A stretch of 64,000 nt of DNA from NCBI GenBank assembly GCA_013347225.1, contig CP054595.1, positions 3,902,415-3,966,414 of the forward strand, written 5' to 3'. Origin of the DNA: Candidatus Accumulibacter similis (lineage in GTDB: Bacteria; Pseudomonadota; Gammaproteobacteria; Burkholderiales; Rhodocyclaceae). The notes under the pieces were generated by a model. The model was not told the DNA's origin. It worked only from the letters and a program-made list of their open reading frames with translations, and did not search any database. The position numbers were made by a program, and so were the translations under genes. This document shows, piece after piece, positions 18,401 to 25,744 of this stretch (the stretch's first letter is position 1; every line of letters starts with the position of its first letter).

Positions 18401-21400
18401 TAGAGGCCGAGGTTGTAGCGTTCGCCGAGATCGCCGTCGAGCAGTTCGCGGTCGATCAGCGCCTCGGCGCCGGAAATCGGATCCTGCTCGTAGTGACCGA
18501 GCAGGATCGGCTGCTCGAGGAAACGCAGGTCCATCGCCCGCACCGCCACTTCCAGCCGGCGCTTCGAGCGCGGCGCGACGCGGTTGCGCGGCGCGCCGCC
18601 GAGCAGGCCGACGGCCACCGCCTCGCCGCTCGCCAGCAGCGGTGGTCCGGCGTCATAGACGACCGGCCGTACCTCGGCATCGCCGCGCACCGCCGGCGGG
18701 CTGCGCAGCAACGCACCGGTGGCGCCGCTGTGCAGCAGTTCGGCGAGCGCCGGATGATACTCGCTGGTCGATGGCAGATCACCGTGCTGCGCCGGCATGT
18801 AATAGTAGCTGCCGACGTTGTCGATCCGTCCGGAGGCCCAGGTCACCGTGCCGTCCCCCTGCGTCGTGCCGACCATCTTCAGCCGCCCCTTCTCCTCGCG
18901 GATGCCGCAGGGCGTATTGCGTGCAACGCCGAAGACGTAGACCGACTGCTGCTCGTATTCCTTCGGCAGGGCGGGCGTCCGCTCGCCATCCTGCCGCCAG
19001 AGCCAGCTGCCCTCGTCGAGCTCCGCCTGGCTCGGCGTCGCCGACTGGCCGTCGCCAAACCAGAAATCCTTAACCTTCTGCCGGTAGTCCTGCCAAATCG
19101 CTGCCCGCTGGAAGATCTGGCCGCCCAGGCCACCTTCCGGCTGCCCCTGAAAGCAGTCGACGAAGCCCGGCTTGGGCAACAACTGCAGGGCGCCACGGAA
19201 GCCGGAGACGATCTGCAGCACTTCGCGCATGTCGTGCCGGACATCGAGTCGCACCAGTGAGCGCAGCGTATCGCCCTTGCCGAGCAGGTTCTCGACCATC
19301 GAGTAGGCGCCCTGGTTCGGCGTGCCGAGCATCACCAGACGGGCGCCCGGCCGCGCCATCAGCGCATCCATCACTGGTCGCCGCCGATGGATGCAGGCGC
19401 GCACGACGAGCCCGCCCATGCTGTGAGCCAGCAACCTGATCGGCTGTTGCGTCTCCTGCAACAAGCGATCGAGCAACGCCGCCAGGCGTTCGCCAAGCAC
19501 GTCGAGCGGCTGCCGCCAGTCGTAGGCAAAGCACTCGACACGGTGGCTGGCGGCGAGAAAACTGCAGAGATCACCATAGAACATGCCGAACAGTTCCTCC
19601 GCCTCGACTTCCGGCTGCCCCCAGGCGATCTTGTCGAGACCACCACTGGCAATGTCGAGCGGATCGAACCAGACACGGTCGCGGCGCCCTACCTGCAGGT
19701 GTGAGCCCATCACACCGGGCAGGACGACGACCACCGGCAGATCGGCGACCGCCGTTTCGCCAGCGCGCCGCAGCCGGGCGCCGGGCATGACGGCATCGGC
19801 GAAAGGCCCCGGCAAGGGCTGGAAAGCCGCCAGCGAGCCGACGTCGCTGCTCACCAGCCAGTCACGCAGGGCTGCCCGCGTGTCGATGTTGCTGAAGTAG
19901 GCGAAGTGCGATACCGCGGTGCCACGGTCGAACAACGCCCGCGCGCGCGCCTGCGGCGCGATGCCGGCGTACATCGAATCGGTATCGACGACCAGGTCGT
20001 TGTCGAGGTTGTCGAAGAGCAGGAAGTCGGTCAGCAGCACCCCCAGGCGCTGCAGCAGGCCGCCGCCCTCGATGTCGCCGGCGATCACCGCCATCTCGAT
20101 TCCCGCGCGCACCGGCGCCTCGCGCAGCAGGCGCGCCATCGGTGATTCGGGCAGCATCGCCTCGAGGCCCGGCACCAGATGGGCGCTCGTCCGTCGCCGG
20201 GCGATCTCGAGCACCACACGCTTGAAGGCCGAATAGAGCGGGTTGCCGAAGAAGAACGGGATCTGTCCGAGCAGCGTCAACAACCCGGAGAGGAAGACAT
20301 CGAGGTTGCCGCTGGCCAGCCGTGTTCCCTGCGCCGGGCTGGCAACCCGCACGTAGCGCTGGACGACGAGCTTCTTCGCTGCCAGCTCGCTGGCCAGGGC
20401 GCGCAAGAGTCGCCGTTGTTCGCCATGCGCGTCGCCGATCTCGCGCTGCACGACCTGCGCGGCAGCGGTGTCGGTCTCGCCGGTGGCCGGCAGGTCACTG
20501 CGGTAGTGCTCGATCAGGTGGTCGAAATTCCCGAGGCAGATGAGATCACCGACCAGGCCGCCACGCGAGTGCGAAACCAGGCTGAGCTGCAGGCCATCCG
20601 GCAGCGCCGCCAGCAACTGCCGCGCGTTCTCGATCGGGCTCTCGGACAGCGTCCGGTGTTCGAAGGCGTAGATACGGCCGTTGAACTGCCGCTCGAGAAC
20701 GCTCCACAGCTCGCGCTCGTCGAGCTGCAGGTCGCCGAAGCTGCCGCGCGTGCTCGATCCCGTGCCGTGGATGAAGACGAGGACCGGCTCGGCCGCGGCA
20801 GCGGCCGCCAGAAGCTCCTGCTGCGCCCGCGCCCGCGCCTGCTCGTCCGACTCCGCGGCCGGCGCAGCGCCACGCAGAGGCGGCCAGCAGTAGAGTCCCG
20901 GCTGCCGCTCCAGTCGCTTCTCGATTGCCCACATCAGCGCCTTGGTGCCGAGCCAGGAAACGCCCAGCTCGACGGCCTCGGACCCCCTGCCCTTGGTCAG
21001 CTCGCCGAGCCTCTGCCTGGCGTCGGTGATGATCGCGTCTTCGCTGGCGCCGACCGCCAGCGCGAAAACCCGGCTGATCAGGCCGCCGACGAGATCGCCG
21101 GCGAGGCCACGCGTCGCCGCGCCGTCGCTGCGCAGGCGATCGAACAGGATCTCGCCGTGGCTGCCGAGGAGATCGGGACGACTTCGCGTCAGCGACGTCT
21201 GCAACTCGGTGGCACTGGTGATCAGCACCCCGCCGTCGGCCAGCTCGATGACCAGCACTTCATCCGCCTGCGCCACGTACTGCTGGCTGACGGCGGTGCC
21301 ACCGCGGGCCGTCGCGCCGAGCTCGAAGCAGGCCCGCGGCTGCAGGTAGCCAGCCGGCATGAAGGGATCGTCACCGGCATCGACGGCACGCCGGACGTTG

Positions 21401-21474
21401 CGCAGCAGCCCCGGCAAGGGTGCCTGATCCTGCGGTGTGGCAGTCAGATCGAGAATCGTGGTGGTCGGCGACAT
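15487..21474 (-). CDS. Giant double alpha/beta-hydrolase - CHAT protease - helical repeat protein
   Basis: A 1995-residue protein with no signal peptide. The first hydrolase domain (about 225-440) has VLVFIHGTGSS and the nucleophile elbow LVSHSRGGLVG. The second (about 575-860) is LCAT/lipase-like, with VVVVLPGVMGSHLQVG and LLAHSMGGLVVRA. Region 930-1250 is not recognised. A CHAT caspase-fold protease follows (about 1250-1570), with His in LLHISAHGVFDQ near 1446 and Cys in LVFLSCCHLGKI near 1492, so its dyad looks intact. The rest is Ala/Leu-rich and TPR-like. ATG at 21474 has AGGAG upstream; the open frame before it is unconserved. It lies 130 bp after the metacaspase gene and 60 bp before the TPR gene. 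Proteolytic control of a lipid- or ester-cleaving effector is inferred. Confidence 0.85.
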   Translation of the reverse strand: MSPTTTILDLTATPQDQAPLPGLLRNVRRAVDAGDDPFMPAGYLQPRACFELGATARGGTAVSQQYVAQADEVLVIELADGGVLITSATELQTSLTRSRPDLLGSHGEILFDRLRSDGAATRGLAGDLVGGLISRVFALAVGASEDAIITDARQRLGELTKGRGSEAVELGVSWLGTKALMWAIEKRLERQPGLYCWPPLRGAAPAAESDEQARARAQQELLAAAAAAEPVLVFIHGTGSSTRGSFGDLQLDERELWSVLERQFNGRIYAFEHRTLSESPIENARQLLAALPDGLQLSLVSHSRGGLVGDLICLGNFDHLIEHYRSDLPATGETDTAAAQVVQREIGDAHGEQRRLLRALASELAAKKLVVQRYVRVASPAQGTRLASGNLDVFLSGLLTLLGQIPFFFGNPLYSAFKRVVLEIARRRTSAHLVPGLEAMLPESPMARLLREAPVRAGIEMAVIAGDIEGGGLLQRLGVLLTDFLLFDNLDNDLVVDTDSMYAGIAPQARARALFDRGTAVSHFAYFSNIDTRAALRDWLVSSDVGSLAAFQPLPGPFADAVMPGARLRRAGETAVADLPVVVVLPGVMGSHLQVGRRDRVWFDPLDIASGGLDKIAWGQPEVEAEELFGMFYGDLCSFLAASHRVECFAYDWRQPLDVLGERLAALLDRLLQETQQPIRLLAHSMGGLVVRACIHRRRPVMDALMARPGARLVMLGTPNQGAYSMVENLLGKGDTLRSLVRLDVRHDMREVLQIVSGFRGALQLLPKPGFVDCFQGQPEGGLGGQIFQRAAIWQDYRQKVKDFWFGDGQSATPSQAELDEGSWLWRQDGERTPALPKEYEQQSVYVFGVARNTPCGIREEKGRLKMVGTTQGDGTVTWASGRIDNVGSYYYMPAQHGDLPSTSEYHPALAELLHSGATGALLRSPPAVRGDAEVRPVVYDAGPPLLASGEAVAVGLLGGAPRNRVAPRSKRRLEVAVRAMDLRFLEQPILLGHYEQDPISGAEALIDRELLDGDLGERYNLGLYAGPRGSATVVLRLPNAQERRRGSLRGAVVCGLGSYDGSLNVEDLTAAVRAGVLRYLLQAIDVFGDEDRDLPLATLLLGYNSSASVSVAASVEALVRGVIEANARFHEATRRHIRVSRVDIVELYQDTAITAAYALRRVPERLAGLLGRHGVALVCRPHLQQGEGWRRRLFDRSGSAYWPRLMITAADRREPVEVAATPPAGVGAAPADAAGRPPRAARTAVTDRLRFLYVGQRARAESIVHQRQPGLVEMLVRQQIHSTVWQESFGRALFQLMVPNDFKDAARQLERIVLVVDDQTANLPWELMFAESQGGGGEKLPLALRTPVVRQFATSEFRRQVRQGFERRAFVVGNPSVEGFSRAFPDPRRPDAANPPPLPGAESEANEVAAVLQAMGYQVLSAIGADWRAGDVLTRLYQEDHRLLHISAHGVFDQLHVDGRRRSGVVLSDGLLLTAAEIRAMETVPELVFLSCCHLGKIDTGVAADTADGATVRDGNLLAASVARELIDCGVRCIVVAGWAVDDQGALVFGNAFYRHLLVERLPFGEAVHEARKAVWSSNAQDITWGAFQAYGDPGWRAEPRLEGSGHDDSGYASVDELLDELVCWRAGLARASRQQTRREIEASIRNLRRLLRERCPAGWRRLPSVQFAVGALWADLGQFAEARNCYLDALQDDDDPGQVPVGAIEQLANIEARLGEASADPGLIERALERLADLEQVVAAAGRQPDGVAPATAGGERCALRGGAAKRLASLHATRLIAAWNDGAAQQRAVVADAAAAMDRALLDSARFYAAGEGRPGEGSFRAYNALNRLALQALLPDDGGRAAAIALAGHCRQGVGGGSVSGAGVWDALIVADALLVERLLDQQLLQAGEDGERAYEEVARAYAETLASLALRPRDLDSIVSQIGMLSRFCDARRVTSGETGWQLAADRLVALVEQVWPGAGQRADRPLEPLAAGDASPRSGRPRRARGTTP

Positions 21475-21604
21475 CTTGCTCTCCTTCAGGCTGGCCGCGC
21501 GAGACGGATCAACCCGGCGGCACGCGGCCGCCGCCCGGGGCGCCGCAACGCCGGCGTGCGGGAACGGTGCGAGCGCTTGACGCCCGCACCGTCTGGGCGG
21601 CAGA

Positions 21605-22447
21605 TCAGGTGAAGATCTTGCGCCGGCGCGCGTCGGCGCTGCCGAAGATCTGCGGCGTCTGCGGGTACGAAGCCGAAGGCAGGCAGGCCGGCGTGATGCG
21701 GGCATGCCAGTCGGCGTAGGTGGCACCGGCAGGCAGCGTACGCAGCGTCTTCAACGCGTAATAGCTGAAGGCGCCACAGGGACGGCCAGCGATTCGTGCG
21801 TCGTAACTGAAGTTGTTCGGTCCTTCCTTGCAGCCGGCGAGCAGGAGGTCGCCGGCCATCCGCGACAACGCACCGGCAAAAGGCGACAGGCCCGAGGTCA
21901 CCTGCACCGTCGTCAGCGGCTGGCCACTGAAACCACGCGGCAACTGGTCGGCCGGCAGCCAGTTGCCCATCGGCATGAAACGCGGCCGCGGCGCGTCCTC
22001 GGCGTCGGGATCGCCCAGCGCGGCCCGCGTCACCGTCCCCGAATGGCAGCTGTCGGAAATCAGCACCAACCGCACGCCCGCCTTGCGCGCCGCGAACAGG
22101 GTGTTGATCTCGTCGTCGATCAGGGCGCCACCACCGGTCTGCAGGTCGTACGGACACAGCGCTTCGTCGAGCCCGTCAACCTCGTCGCCATTGAGATCGG
22201 GGACATAGGTCCCGTGCCCCGAGAAGGTGATCACGACGACGTCGCCACTGACGGCCGCACCGATCAACGACTGGATGCCGCTGAACAGCGCTGCCTTGGT
22301 GGCCTGGCTGTCGAGCAGTTTGCTGACGGCGAAACCGCGTGTCGCCAGTTCGCCCGCCCAGTCGTTGGCGTCGTTGACGCAGCCGCTCAGATCCATGTGC
22401 GTACCGGGATAGTTGTTGACGCCGACGCAAAGCGCGCGTTTGGTCAT
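21605..22447 (-). CDS. Metacaspase-like caspase-family protease (C14)
   Basis: Compact cytoplasmic caspase-fold cysteine protease of 280 residues. It begins MTKRALCVGVNNYPG and carries His78 in ITFSGHGTYVPD and Cys134 in LISDSCHSG, so the catalytic dyad is intact. An Asp-rich loop (DLNGDEVDGLDEALCPYD) beside the His may bind calcium, as in metacaspases. There is no prodomain, so activation probably depends on a partner or ion. ATG at 22447 has GCAGGAGG upstream. It is first in a three-gene unit with the hydrolase-CHAT giant and the TPR protein, and is preceded by a plausible sigma-70 promoter. Confidence 0.92.
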   Translation of the reverse strand: MTKRALCVGVNNYPGTHMDLSGCVNDANDWAGELATRGFAVSKLLDSQATKAALFSGIQSLIGAAVSGDVVVITFSGHGTYVPDLNGDEVDGLDEALCPYDLQTGGGALIDDEINTLFAARKAGVRLVLISDSCHSGTVTRAALGDPDAEDAPRPRFMPMGNWLPADQLPRGFSGQPLTTVQVTSGLSPFAGALSRMAGDLLLAGCKEGPNNFSYDARIAGRPCGAFSYYALKTLRTLPAGATYADWHARITPACLPSASYPQTPQIFGSADARRRKIFT

Positions 22448-22492
22448 GACTGCCTCCTGCGAATTTATGATTTATCGGGGATTACGGCCTTC

Positions 22493-22520
22493 AGTGTAGC
22501 AAGCGCCCGGCGAATGACAA
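22493..22520 (-). promoter_or_regulatory. Promoter of the caspase-CHAT-TPR unit
   Basis: On the minus strand, TTGTCA (22520-22515), a 16-bp spacer and TACACT (22498-22493) lie about 45 bp upstream of the caspase start. Match is 5 of 6 and 4 of 6 to sigma-70 consensus. Together with the terminator at 22596 it suggests that the three genes are transcribed independently of the OmpA-like gene. Confidence 0.5.
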
Positions 22521-22595
22521 CCCCCGCAGGGGCCAGGCGATGCGTGCACGGCGGCCAGGGCGCTGCGCACGCGGCGGAGAGTCGACAGGCAATGG

Positions 22596-22617
22596 AAAGA
22601 GAGCCCCGATGGGGCTC
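22596..22617 (-). terminator. Terminator of the OmpA-like gene
   Basis: A perfect 7-bp GC-rich stem (GAGCCCC / GGGGCTC, loop of 3) at 22601-22617 is followed on the minus strand by TCTTTCC. It begins 22 bp after the OmpA-like stop codon and insulates the caspase unit from upstream transcription. Confidence 0.65.
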
Positions 22618-22638
22618 GTCACTGCCGCACTGCGGCGG

Positions 22639-23106
22639 CTACTGAACGCGGATCTCGACCCGCCGACCTTCCTCGGGGCCGCCACTGCCAATGGTCGACT
22701 CGGGGCGACGGAATTTCACCCGCAGCGCCGGAATACCACCCGCCACCAGCACGTCGCGCACCGAAGCGGCCCGCGCCCGCGCCAGCTCGGCGTTGTGTTT
22801 CGGGTCACCCGAAGCATCGTGGAAACCCGAGAGGAGGACGATCGCCGCCGGCTTCTCCGCGAGAACCTGCTTCGTCCGTATGACGACAATGTTGTCCTCA
22901 TCGACGAACACCGCCCGATCGACGGCGAAGTAGACCTTCACCAGTGCCTCACCGACCGGCGCGATCTCGCTCACTGCGGCAGTCGCCTGCGGCAAGGCCG
23001 GCGATGGACCGGCGCTGAAGTAAACGGCCGCGACACAGAGCGCGATGCCGCCAACCACCCCCGCCACCACACCCGCCACTTCGTCCTCATCATCTTGCGC
23101 CGACAT
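22639..23106 (-). CDS. Membrane-anchored OmpA-like domain protein
   Basis: Short (155-residue) protein with an acidic N-terminus (MSAQDDEDEVAG), one transmembrane segment (about residues 11-32) and a C-terminal OmpA/MotB-type domain that could bind peptidoglycan. The domain shows VKVYFAVDRAVFVDED, then VLLSGFHDASGDPKHNAELA, followed by RARAASVRDVLVAGGI, matching the conserved xGHTDxxGxxxxNxxLSxxRAxxV pattern with Phe-His-Asp for Gly-His-Thr-Asp. It has its own terminator and is separate from the downstream caspase unit. A link to that unit by proximity alone would be speculation. Confidence 0.83.
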   Translation of the reverse strand: MSAQDDEDEVAGVVAGVVGGIALCVAAVYFSAGPSPALPQATAAVSEIAPVGEALVKVYFAVDRAVFVDEDNIVVIRTKQVLAEKPAAIVLLSGFHDASGDPKHNAELARARAASVRDVLVAGGIPALRVKFRRPESTIGSGGPEEGRRVEIRVQ

Positions 23107-23310
23107 CCTCGTCTCCCCAGGCAGATTGCTGGGCCGGTCACCCAGAGCAGGCTGGATTCTACTCCCGATGCCGCCGGGAGAATACGCTCGATGATGCCCC
23201 GGACATCATGGCGGCACCGCCTCCCGCCAGCAGCGACGACACGGACCCGCATCCGCGACGCCCGGCAGGAGACGACGACCCGCCAGCCAGGCGCGCTGCG
23301 GCGCCAGCGA

Positions 23311-23610
23311 TCACTCCGGAGCCAGGTCGCGGTAGTGACGCAAATGCAGGAACTGGGCGACCTCGTCGATCTCCTCGTCGGTCCAGCGCAGCGCCGCCAT
23401 CGCCTGCCAGCGGCGAACCTCGGCGCGCAGGCTGCGCCAGTCGGTGACCAGCCGCCGGTCGCGCCAGTGCACCTCGCGATCGTGGCAGGCGATGCAATGC
23501 GTCGCATACAGCAGTTCGCCGCGTGCCGGCGCCCTCTCCCCATCGCCCGCAGCCGCAGGCGACGCGGCGAGAACGGCCAGCAGGACGGCAACCGTCAGCC
23601 TAGGCAACAT
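23311..23610 (-). CDS. Small periplasmic c-type cytochrome
   Basis: A 99-residue single-heme cytochrome. The signal peptide MLPRLTVAVLLAVLAASPAA is cleaved around AAAG. The heme site is CIACH in LLYATHCIACHDRE, and a Met ligand may be supplied in WQAMAALRWTDEEIDEVAQF. ATG at 23610 has GGAGAAG upstream; a longer in-frame extension lacks a signal sequence. It lies 51 bp downstream of the Hsp20 gene in the same orientation. The redox partner is not evident from the context. Confidence 0.85.
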   Translation of the reverse strand: MLPRLTVAVLLAVLAASPAAAGDGERAPARGELLYATHCIACHDREVHWRDRRLVTDWRSLRAEVRRWQAMAALRWTDEEIDEVAQFLHLRHYRDLAPE

Positions 23611-23661
23611 GGACTTCTCCGTCGGTGACCACAACCCGAGCGCCCTGGCGGCGCTACGATC

Positions 23662-24198
23662 CTACTCGATCGGCACCTGCCGGCCCTTGCCCGCAGCCGC
23701 CTTCGGCAGGGTGATCTCGAGCACGCCGTCCTTGAAGGCTGCCTTGGCCGCCTCGGTATCGACCTCGGCGGGCAGAGACAGCGAACGCGAGAACGAGTTC
23801 GAGCGGATCTCGCGACGACGATAGTCGCCCTTCTCATCGACATCCTCCTGCCTGCTCTGCGCCTGGATCGTTATCGCGTCGGCAGTCAGCGAAATCGAAA
23901 TCCCGTCCTTGCTCACCCCGGGCAGTTCGGCCCGCAGCAGAACCTCGTTCTCACGCTCGATCAGGTCAACTGCCGGCGCACGAAAGCTCGGACCCTCCAG
24001 CCAGCTCGGCCATTCGCGCTCGAACGGCCGCATCCAGCGGCCAGGCGAAAAGCCGGAGAACATGCGGTCCATCATCCGCTCCATCTGCTCGAAACGCTCT
24101 TCCAGACCCCTGAACGGCGTCATACCACCGCGTTGGACGGCCACCGACTTGCCGTCCTGCTCTTCCCGGACCTCTGATCCGGCTGCCTTGTCGTTCAT
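23662..24198 (-). CDS. Small heat-shock protein, Hsp20/alpha-crystallin family
   Basis: ATP-independent holdase chaperone. The alpha-crystallin domain spans about residues 75-170, with VDLIERENEVLLRAELPGV at its start and AAFKDGVLEITLPKAAAGKG at its end. The C-terminal RQVPIE supplies the IxI/V-like oligomerisation motif. The N-terminal arm is rich in Met, Arg and Phe (RFEQMERMMDRMFSGF). ATG at 24198 (MNDKAAGSEV) has AAGGAGAG upstream, giving 178 residues. It is divergent from the thioredoxin-like gene, with a 254-bp spacer that may hold heat-shock promoters I could not place. Confidence 0.93.
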   Translation of the reverse strand: MNDKAAGSEVREEQDGKSVAVQRGGMTPFRGLEERFEQMERMMDRMFSGFSPGRWMRPFEREWPSWLEGPSFRAPAVDLIERENEVLLRAELPGVSKDGISISLTADAITIQAQSRQEDVDEKGDYRRREIRSNSFSRSLSLPAEVDTEAAKAAFKDGVLEITLPKAAAGKGRQVPIE

Positions 24199-24452
24199 GA
24201 CTCTCTCCTTGACAGAATGTGCTTCAGCGTGGCCGTCGCCAGCGGCTGACAGCCAGTGCGCCGACGCCGCCGACAAAGCCGCGAAGCATCCAACCAGAAC
24301 ATCATCACCCTCGTGGCGCGCGGTGGGGCGACACGAATTGCGCCGCAACCCGACCGCCCTTACCATACCCAACATGGTTGCTGTCGGGCAGAAATCAAGC
24401 ACTTTCGCGCCCGCACGTCGGCGACCCGACGCACCATCGGAAGGGAGACATC

Positions 24453-24812
24453 ATGGCAAGCAGCCGCCCCGAAGCCACGCGCGAACCGTCGCGCAGCGAA
24501 ATCGACGCCTGCCCGGAACCGTTGCTGATCGAATTCGGTGCCCGCTGGTGCGGACACTGCCAGGCCGTGCAGGCGCCGCTCGCCGCAGCGCTGGCAGCGT
24601 ACCCGGCGATCCACCATCTGCAGATCGAGGACGGTCCGGGCCGCCCGCTCGGCCGTTCGTTCGCGGTCCGCCTGTGGCCGACCCTGGTCTTCCTCCACCA
24701 TGGGAAGGAAATCATGCGCCTGGTGCGGCCAGCGGCCGCAGAGACGATCGAGCAGGCTCTGGCGGCACTCCACCTCCAGTCTGTCAACCCGCACTGCCAG
24801 GATCTGGCCTAG
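24453..24812 (+). CDS. Thioredoxin-like protein (WCGHC)
   Basis: A 119-residue cytoplasmic thioredoxin fold with active site ARWCGHCQAV and the cis-proline region LWPTLVFLHHGKEIMRLVRP. The central residues Gly-His differ from the Gly-Pro of Trx1 and recall DsbA- or PDI-type centres, which suggests a more oxidising potential. ATG at 24453 has AAGGGAG upstream. It is 17 bp ahead of the macro-domain gene, so the pair is probably co-transcribed. The substrate is unknown. Confidence 0.87.
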   Translation: MASSRPEATREPSRSEIDACPEPLLIEFGARWCGHCQAVQAPLAAALAAYPAIHHLQIEDGPGRPLGRSFAVRLWPTLVFLHHGKEIMRLVRPAAAETIEQALAALHLQSVNPHCQDLA

Positions 24813-24829
24813 CCGACCGCGCTGCCGCC

Positions 24830-25348
24830 ATGCCCGCCCTGCTGCGCGCGATCCGCGCCGACATCACCACCCTGCAGGTCGACGCCGTCGTCAACGCCGC
24901 CAACACGTCGCTGCGCGGCGGCGGCGGGGTCGACGGCGCCATCCACCGTGCCGCCGGACCAGAGCTGCTGCAGGCATGCAGTCTGCTCGGCGGCTGTCCG
25001 ACCGGCGACGCGCGCCTCACCAGCGCCTATCGCCTGCCGGCCCGCTACGTCATCCATGCCGTCGGGCCGATCTGGCGCGGCGGCGGCAGTGGCGAGGCCG
25101 AGCTGCTCGCTTCATGCTACTGGCGCCTGCTCGAACTCGCGGCGGCACACGAGGTAGGAAGCCTGGCGATTCCGAGCATCAGCACCGGCATCTACGGTTA
25201 CCCGATCGCCGAAGCGGCCCGCATTGCGGTGAGCACGGTGCAGGCAGCCCTCCGCGCTGACACCCCGCTGCGCGAGGTGATCTTCTGCTGCTTCTCGGCG
25301 GGCGACCTCGCCGTCTACCAGGCCCTGCTCGCCGACACCAGCGCCTGA
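24830..25348 (+). CDS. Macro-domain protein, O-acetyl-ADP-ribose deacetylase family
   Basis: Macro domain that binds or hydrolyses ADP-ribose derivatives. It contains the diagnostic VDAVVNAANTSLRGGGGVDG, the conserved CPTGDARLT and YVIHAVGP segments, and the phosphate loop SISTGIYGYPIAEAA. At 172 residues it is the whole protein, like YmdB/MacroD. ATG at 24830 lies 17 bp after the thioredoxin-like gene. The proteins of the nearby caspase/CHAT locus carry a TIR-like NAD-processing type of domain, but a functional tie is only a possibility. Confidence 0.93.
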   Translation: MPALLRAIRADITTLQVDAVVNAANTSLRGGGGVDGAIHRAAGPELLQACSLLGGCPTGDARLTSAYRLPARYVIHAVGPIWRGGGSGEAELLASCYWRLLELAAAHEVGSLAIPSISTGIYGYPIAEAARIAVSTVQAALRADTPLREVIFCCFSAGDLAVYQALLADTSA

Positions 25349-25744
25349 AAGCAGGCCACCCGCCAGCCGCCCAGTTGTCCCCCCGGCATCCCGGCTCCGC
25401 ACGCGCAGCTTGCCAAGGTGAGCGACCGCGCACCACAATGGCAACGTGACCGCTGCCTGATCGATCACCCCAAGCAGTGACGGGCATGCGGCAAACCCGT
25501 CAGGACGGCCGACAGGGCCGCGGTCATCACGATCGACCGTTCTTCGGGCAAGGCTCGAGCACGGTTGCCGCCGGAGTCAGCAGCAAATGAGTGGGGAGCA
25601 CAGCAGGATGAGACCAGACAGCCAATTTGAAAGCGGCACGGGCAGCGCGGCCACCGCCACCAGCCCGGATCGGCGAGCGCTCCTGGCGTTCGCTGCCGGC
25701 ATCCGCTGCCGCGGCAGGCAGCCGGCGTGCTGCGCTGACGCAGC
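25349..25744. other. Gene-free stretch
   Basis: No convincing gene, RNA, repeat or terminator was seen in these 396 bp. The open frames present are GC-driven and overlap the flanking genes on the other strand. The promoter of the methyltransferase gene is presumably here but shows no clear consensus. Confidence 0.5.

Noticed and set aside
15814..19260. Plus-strand open frame of 1148 codons antisense to the hydrolase-CHAT gene
   Set aside because: Its composition (Arg/Gln/His/Ala-rich, no domain motifs) is typical of the antisense shadow of a GC-rich gene, whereas the minus-strand frame has clear hydrolase and CHAT motifs.
22639..23106. OmpA-like gene as a fourth member of the caspase cassette
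   Set aside because: It has its own terminator, and the caspase gene has its own promoter, so only proximity supports the link.
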